Assembly (NCBI GenBank): GCA_964020085.1
Contig: OZ026608.1
Coordinates: 17,155,479 to 17,219,478, forward strand
Source: Micromussa lordhowensis
Taxonomy: Eukaryota; Cnidaria; Anthozoa; Scleractinia; Lobophylliidae
DNA: 64,000 bases
Reading direction: 5' to 3'
A program made the translations under genes and the position numbers. Below the pieces are notes generated by a model. It searched no databases. It was not told the origin of the DNA and was given only the letters and a program-made list of their open reading frames with translations. Position 1 is the stretch's first letter. Each line of letters starts with the position of its first letter. This document shows positions 57,901 to 64,000 of the stretch, piece after piece.

Positions 57901-60900
57901 CAACACATACTCGTGCTCCACGACTTCACGGAGTTTCATCGCCTTGAATTGGTCAAACGTTTCAAGTAACCTCTCGCGAGTTTCCTGCACCTTCGTTTTT
58001 ATCTTCTCTGCCACAAATTCACTCCTGTCCCTGAGTTTCTCGACGATCAGTTTACCCTTGTTCAGTGCCACCTGAACGGCCACTCTCAGCTTACTAGAGG
58101 TATACTTTACGACTCCCTGTCCAGCTTCAACCAGTTCGTGTTGACGTATCTTCTTTTCGATGAAATCATACCTCTCCTTTAGCAAAGCATATCTTTGCTT
58201 GATTTGGGCTGGGAGTGTTACGTTCAAGTAGAAGATAGCTTCTTTAACTTTAGCCTCTACTCTGGGTTTCATCTGCTCGACGTATTCCACAATCTCGTTG
58301 TACTTCTCACGAATGAATGTTTCAGCCTCAGCGTAACGCTCCTTCAGCTGGTGTTTCTCGATGAACTCCTGGACGTCTTCACGTGCCATGAACTTCTTAT
58401 AGCTGTCGTTTAACAATTTTCGGGTTTCATTTAGTTTTAAAAGAGTGATGTTCCTTGCTTTTTCTAGGAGTGGCAGAGAGATGTTTTTGGCTTTTTCCAG
58501 GAGTGGCAGAGAGATGTTTTTGGCTTTGACGAGGTAAAAGATGGTCTGGTTGTGCATTAACCTCACATAAGGATGAAAGATAGCAGCAAGGTCTTTGGCA
58601 GCGATACAAGTGATGTTGGCGGTTTGGTTGTAGAGCGAGATGGCCTCTCCTGTGATGATCATCACGGTCTTGTTCAGCTTTTCCAGCTCCTTTTTCCATT
58701 CTTCTACTTTTACCTCCAACTTTGCTTTGGCGTCCTTGATGGTTTCTTTTATTTTCTTCTCAATGATCTCTCTCTTCTCATAATACGTGTTCTCTACGAG
58801 CGCTCTGATCTCGATGTACTTGCTTTCCGCCAGTTCATAAGCTTCGTAGTACAGCTTCTCCATGGTCTTCTCTTTGTTCTCGTCGTACCACACTTTAACA
58901 GCCTGAGCGTTCTGCTTCACAAACAACACAGTCTTGTCAGCATATCTCAGCACCAAAACTTTCCCTTTGAGGTAGCTTTCCTTGACCAAAGGCACAACAG
59001 TTGCGTTTACGTAACGCATTCCTTGAAGAACCAGAGTACGGGTCTTGTTGTAGGCGCCAAGAGTGATATTTCGCGTCACGTTGTAGACGTGCAGCGTGTA
59101 GTTGCGGCTAAGGTCGTAGAACTTGTGGTAGTATTGAAGAGTCAAGTTGCGAGTTAAGTTGTAGTACTGAAGGGAGTACTGGCGGGTGAGATTGTAGTAG
59201 TGCAGTGTCAAGTTGCGAGTCGCATTGTAATACTGAAGGGCCATTAGCTTGGTACGATTGACCAGGACAAGGGTCAAGTTGTAAGCCCTCAGCGTCGCGT
59301 TCTTGGTATCGTTGAAAAGTTTCACTGCAGCTAAGGTGACATTCTTGTAAAGTTTCACTGCATGGAAGGAGACGTTCTTGTAAAGTCTGAGTGCATGGAA
59401 GGAGACATTATTGTAAAGTCTGAGTGCATGGAAGGAGACATTCTTGTAAAGTCTGAGTGCATGGAAGGTGACATTCTTGTAGAGCTTCACTGCTTGTAAG
59501 GTGACATTCTTGTAGAATTTTACTGCTTGGAAGGTGATGTTATTGTAGAGTTTCACTGCTTGGACGGTCACATTCTTGTACAGTTTCATCGCACGAAGGG
59601 TGACATTCTTGTAAAGAGCCAGTCCGTGCTTGCTGGAAAATTCATAAGTTCTGATAACAATCTCCTCGAACGTCATGTCCTCATACTGTCGCAATTTTTC
59701 CAAGGCCCTTTCTTTCGTGTCATCATAGATCTTCATCAACATTTCCTTGTACATGTTGTACATCTTAAGTCCTTCTTCTTTGTGCTCGTTGTAACACACC
59801 AACGCGAACTTCTTCGCTATGTTGTAAGTTTCAACGGTTTTGTTAACAGTGATGTTTTTATAAAAGCCAGCCATTTCGTACGAAACATTTCTCAACTTTC
59901 TTTGGCAGTCGAGGCTGATGTTCTTAGCCAATATTCCATACTTGACGAAAACACGACTTGTTTCGCTTCCAATGGCAAGGAATTCGTTCACAAAAGCCTC
60001 TTTGGACATCTTCATGAGGACTAGATCACTTGTCAGGTTCAAGACACGCTGCGTAAGATTGGTTATGTCCTGGATCTCCTTTAGTACCTTCAGTGTGACA
60101 TTTCCAATGCGGTATTTCACAAGAAGTGCTCTCTCCTTTATGTTGAATGCTTGGACGCGCTCCAGGAGTTTTTCCCACTTGGCTTTAAGTTCCAAGGCTT
60201 CGAGTTTACTTTTCAGGTCCATCTCCTTCCACGCCTCTTTGACGGGACGAATGAGATCGAGGGCGCGTAGTTGTTTTGTAACATTCAAGACCTCTGCGGT
60301 GACATTTTTCGCGATGACTTGGATTCTCTTGATGGAAATGTCCATGATCTCCCTAGGGCGCAACTTCAGAAGCTTTTGGAGAGTCCTGTTCATGGCTATT
60401 AAGGACCTGTTGTATATCAGAGGGGCGCTTCGGCTTAGGTTGAATCCAAGTTTAATTGACTGATTCAAGATCTTCCTGGAGAATTCAAAGGCCTCGAAGC
60501 TCTTTCCAATGGCAAAATCTACGATCTCGTCTGGTGTTTTCTGTGATTGATCGCTGATAAATGTAATGACAGCGGAGATGTTGCTATAAAGGGAGTGGTT
60601 AAGTGATGTGAGCGTGTCCGATGCGATCTCCAGGGAAAGAAGAACAGCCGTATCCAGCGCGTGGCCAATGGGAACACGACGAATCGTGATGTTTCGTACT
60701 TGATACATTATATCCAATGCCATGGGAACAAGCGGCTTGACAATAGGCTTCAAATATTTCGTGACATTGTTCTTCAGATCCGATGCAAACTTGCGAATGG
60801 GTGTGACAGCCTTAACGACCAAATGATCCGCCTTCTTCATCACTGAGATGAGAACTCTTCTGCCAAATTTAATGAGAGGGCGGTGAGTCTTCATCAGCTT

Positions 60901-63900
60901 TCTGTAAGCAACCAAAGTCACCCTCCTGACATGGATGTAAATGGTCCTGATTTGTTGAGTCACGTTCCGAGCCAGATGAATGGCTTGAATGGTAGCGTTT
61001 CTCATAAGCTCGGGAAGAACTTTGGTCAAATTCTTTGTGAAATTCAACGCTGTTTGATGCATCAGACAGGCCTTCTTCCTGAGAATCTTGATATTCTTCC
61101 AGGCAGTCCTGTTAAGCAACTCGAACTTCTCCTGAAAGGTTCTATTCAGCAACTTGAAGTGCTCCTCGAGTGTTTTGTTTAGAACAGTGATATTACGAAC
61201 GCTCAAGAGATGCTCTTCAAGGGTCTTGTTTAGAACTGTTATATTACGAACAATCAACGTCAGGTTCTTGGCAATGATGGTCACATTCTTCAGGGTGCAA
61301 GAAGCATTGAAGTTGCATGTAAATTTCTTTACCTCAAGCATGTACGTATCATACAGAGGGCCTACTTTCTGTCCGCGGATCTCAACTTCTCGGATCTTGA
61401 TGATTAGCTGGCGTGTCTTGACCTTCATTTTGTCGACAAGTTCTGCGGTAGTAACTTCAACCTTTTTAGAAACGCGCTTGGCGATATCCCCAAGTTTTTC
61501 TCCACGAACGGTTACGGCGCTTACCATAATGGATACGTTATTGGCCCAGACTTTAATATCTCGGCTGATGTTCTTTAGATGGAGGGTGATATTTCCAATT
61601 ATGGGTGGAAGCACCTCTGTGTACAACCTTTTGTAGGCGATTGTGGCGTTCAGTCGAATTCTCTTGTAAAGTTCGGTGGCGTTACGCATCATCTTTGGAA
61701 GCCTGTTGATGGTGTCATTGAGTGTCTGGATTGTGACGTTGAAAAGACGCTGCGTCAAGTTCTGGGCAATGTTTGTGGCATTCAGGATTAGCACAGTGTA
61801 GTTGTAATTCTTGACTTGAGCGTACAGGTTCAGAGCAAAGGGTTTGATCTTGGCTTCGAGTTTCTTAACAAGCGCTTGGACCTCTTTAGTAAGGTTCTTC
61901 CCCTTAAGGACTGTCAGATTGTAGTACCTCAAGGTTACATTCCTGATTAAAGTCTTCAGGAATTTAACACGGTTCATCAGCGTGGTTATGGTTGAGGTGT
62001 TCCAAGTCAGCGAAACGCGGCTTGCCTCGGCGTTCAAGAGGTACATCAGGCGTGACTCGTTCACCACATTCTCACCAAATTTGCGTTGGATGGTCACCTG
62101 GAGACGATAGTCATCTGGCATCTCCCCGACAACCTGCCCTGAGATTCTTGGAGTGACAGTTACATTGAAGACAATGCTTCTTGAAGAGGGGTTAAATCTC
62201 AGGAACCATCCTGCTTTGTGATTTTGATAGCTGACGAAGGTGCTAACGACATAGTTCTTCCAGTCGAACCTCCCGGTGAAACCAACGATACGATTCAATG
62301 CTGAGAATGTCAAGAAGAGTGTCTTAGTTTCCATATCCAGCTTCTCAGTAAAAGTCAGTGTTCGCTTAAGGATCGTTACGCCAGAAGTGAAGGACCTCGT
62401 TAACTTGTCATACTCCCAGACCAACGAAAGTGACTTCTTGAACCCTTTCAAATCCATAGCTATTCCCATGCCTTCAGCATTGTTCCAACTAGCGTCAAGA
62501 ACCACCGGTGCATTAGGCAATACGTTAACAGAAATATGAAGTTTTTGTTGCTCTCTCTTGAAGTCGATCATGTGATTCCATGTCCTCTCGAAGGCTGCAA
62601 TCTCCATCGTGAAAAGCAGACCACCTTCTCTACTTAACATACCTCTAACTTCCAAAGGAAAAACGGGGCAAATCTCAAAGTGGCCTTCGTATTTCCCTGT
62701 GCTCTTGCTGTATTGAAGCCAGTTTTCAATCTTCTTATCAAAAGCAGAGACGACGCTACTGACAGATAGACCATCGTGAATGTTCCAGCTAGTAGTCCAT
62801 GTGAGTGGTTTTCCTGGAATTAATTCGACTCTGACATCAATGGACTTGCGTTCCTTGTACCAGATTAAAGACTGTGTCATCGTTTTTTCTGGCAGGTACT
62901 CGAAGGTAAGAGTATTGGAGAGTTCCTCGGAGGTGTTTCTATAAATACCTGTGAGTGAAACCGTCTTGCCCTTGGTGTAAATCAGCGATACCTTGGCTTC
63001 ATGATAAGAATCCTCGGCATTGGAGTAGTTGTTGTAAGAAGCATCCCAGCCATACTCGAAGGTGCGGCCCATTGTTTTAACAATGTACTGGTAGCCAAGT
63101 TTGTGACTCTTTTCCGCTCTGGAATATGTAAGTTTGGAGCTATCAAAGAAAAGACTTTGACTTCCATTTCGAAGCATACGGAACATGACCAGTTCTTTCA
63201 GGCCCGTTTCCTTTGTGATAAGGGTGTTCTGCCATTCAGCAACAAAGCGACCAATGTGGACGCGATACCCGAGCATCTTGCGGTGAGTGTTGTTCAAAAA
63301 CATGACAGATGATTTAGCTGCAACAGTTTTGTTCCAGAACAGGACAACAGCAGCTTCTTTCAAGGTCTTGCCGTTGAGCCAGACGCCTTCCACGCCGACC
63401 TGATTCTTCAAAACGGTGGCGTTAAATCCGATTGCTTTCTCAGTGTCGTTGCGGAAGTAGAGTGACGCACCGACTGACTTGTTCACCACTGTTGCATTAA
63501 AATGGAGGCGCTTTAACTCGTTGGTGTGGAAGAAGCTCACCCAAGAGTCGAAGAAGATTGTCTTGTTAAACTTGGCAGTTAGACGTGCACCACTCATGAT
63601 GGGATCTGTAAACGTCTCTGTCTTCAACTCACCAGTTCGGTTAAGGACGGTTAAGTTGAGGGCCATGCTCTTCTCGGCCGAGCTATTTGTGAAAATAGCA
63701 CAGATTTTGCCGTGCGACTGACCGAGGTATTCAGGGTAGATGCAGGCAATTTTCTGCGACCTTGAGTTCTGGAAGAGTCCAACAAGAGCGACGGTGGCAT
63801 TCTGATACGCAGCCCTAACGATAACCTTGCTCTCTTTCTCGTGGAAGACGATTTTGCTTAATAGGTCAAACGATTTGTTACAGCATCTCATGTTTAGGTG

Positions 63901-64000
63901 TAAGCCCGTGCTGGCTGAATTACGGAAATAAACTAAAGAGGTATTCATGGTCTTGTTCATAACTGCAAGATTGAACTTGAGTCCCTTCTCGGCGTCGAGG
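51918..64000 (-). CDS. Giant sequon-rich repeat exon of an apolipophorin/apoB-like large lipid transfer protein (5' end outside window)
   Basis: One uninterrupted minus-strand coding exon of at least 12,083 bp (over 4,000 codons). The frame is open past ATG 63960 to the window edge; donor AACA|gtaagt at 51917. The upstream part (64000 to about 62030) alternates short hydrophobic and polar strands, as in the lipid-binding beta-sheet region of apoB. From about 62030 to 52000 it is almost wholly amphipathic helix with dense N-x-T/S sequons. Tandem units are 11, 18 and 22/23 residues, plus longer blocks. Downstream exons give vWD, a VWA-like module and a Cys-rich tail. The combined order fits a large lipid transfer protein, a secreted lipoprotein scaffold. 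The N-terminal lipoprotein domain that would prove this is outside the window. Vitellogenin is less likely because the repeat region is long and apoB-like. Confidence 0.85.
52360..52930 (-). repeat. 22/23-residue (66/69-bp) tandem repeats KKYLPMALNVSRQ...VYNC(T)
   Basis: About eight units of the form KKYLPMALNxSRQxxxxVYNxTxV are encoded in tandem. The middle three (TTKKYLPMALNVSRQ) are nearly identical at DNA level, suggesting recent duplication. Each unit carries two sequons and most carry one Cys, so this block is more cysteine-rich than the rest. Confidence 0.9.
53180..54580 (-). repeat. Long tandem repeats with RQWCVFGFNTTRNFTVQAYK and NVTLDIYNSTCLGEA
   Basis: Blocks KKYLPIARQWCVFGFNTTRN, FTVQAYKVANVTLDIYNSTC, LGEALGKTRNYSMIAFNKT and HLYNKTMLIVMNTTVV recur in order about five times. 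There is also a short triplication of the first block at about 53700-53900 and about 54170. DNA copies are nearly identical (for example acggtgaagttcctcgtggt), so these are the youngest duplications in the exon. Confidence 0.9.
54890..55160 (-). repeat. 18-residue (54-bp) tandem repeats RYLSRALNLSRHCYNVTN
   Basis: Five consecutive units of RYLS(R/H)ALNLSxHxxxVTx. Each has two sequons 8 or 9 residues apart, and all but the last two have one Cys. Confidence 0.92.
55680..56010 (-). repeat. 11-residue repeats without sequons (ALEKMEALKAK)
   Basis: About ten 33-bp units encode variants of ALEKMEALKAK (also AVIKMKSLKRE, ALKMMKSLKQR). This stretch is highly charged, has no N-x-T/S, and looks like an exchangeable-apolipoprotein 11-mer helix or coiled coil. 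Confidence 0.88.
56150..56370 (-). repeat. 11-residue repeats NKTIQTVRIAV
   Basis: Six to seven 33-bp units encode NKTxQxVRIxV, with the sequon at the same place in each unit. The plus strand shows a matching series of gttttgttgacagcaatgcg. Confidence 0.9.
57001..57085 (-). repeat. Heptad repeat ELKEKAL (21-bp units)
   Basis: Four near-identical 21-bp units encode ELKEKAL, a short coiled-coil-type heptad run inside an otherwise 11-mer-based region. Confidence 0.92.
57470..57790 (-). repeat. 11-residue repeats AKVQNYTTILK
   Basis: Nine to ten 33-bp units encode (A/V)xVQNYTxxLK. Every unit has one N-Y-T or N-F-S sequon at the same register, so all predicted glycans would fall along one line of an 11-mer helix. 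Confidence 0.92.
59330..59630 (-). repeat. 11-residue repeats LYKNVTFHALR
   Basis: Nine to ten 33-bp units encode (L/F)YKNV(T/S)xxAxx, with the N-V-T/S, N-V-S or N-I-T sequon in fixed register. The core units (FHALRLYKNVS) are nearly identical in DNA. Confidence 0.92.

Overview
The window reads as a metazoan genome, most likely an anthozoan cnidarian and probably a stony coral. This rests on spliced genes with GT-AG introns, several ancient animal genes, a giant apolipophorin-like gene, and dense palindromic MITEs, tRNA-derived SINEs and PLE-like debris of a kind I associate with anthozoans. The species call is inference; no search was run.

Layout. (1) Plus strand 565-7295: the last eleven coding exons of a CPLANE1-like gene (ciliary transition-zone protein); its 5' part is outside the window. 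(2) Minus strand 8122-9186: a two-coding-exon secreted, cysteine-rich protein with a signal peptide and an IL-17/cystine-knot-like ending. (3) Plus strand 10180-15216: an unrecognised basic and disordered protein of about five exons with a poly(A) signal at 15260. (4) 15300-17700: a block of mobile elements. (5) Minus strand 17854-40447: importin-13 (IPO13), about 31 small exons spread over 22.6 kb, with introns full of SINEs, MITEs, a (TTCG)n tract and a 28-bp minisatellite. (6) Minus strand 44371-45651: a CTDSPL2-type phosphatase in one uninterrupted coding exon. (7) 45652-48847: gene-poor, with a palindromic element and a second copy of the 28-bp minisatellite. (8) Minus strand 48848 to beyond 64000: the 3' part of a giant large-lipid-transfer-protein (apoB/apolipophorin-like) gene. 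It has one coding exon of more than 12 kb made of 11-, 18- and 22/23-residue repeats loaded with N-glycosylation sequons, then a vWD domain on two exons, a VWA-like domain on two exons and a Cys-rich tail.

The genes are unrelated housekeeping, ciliary, signalling and lipid-transport genes; I see no operon-like logic. The most unusual element is the giant sequon-studded repeat exon. Next are the candidate IL-17-like cytokine, whose first coding exon contains a hairpin repeat also found elsewhere in the window, and two degenerate hammerhead-ribozyme-like motifs.
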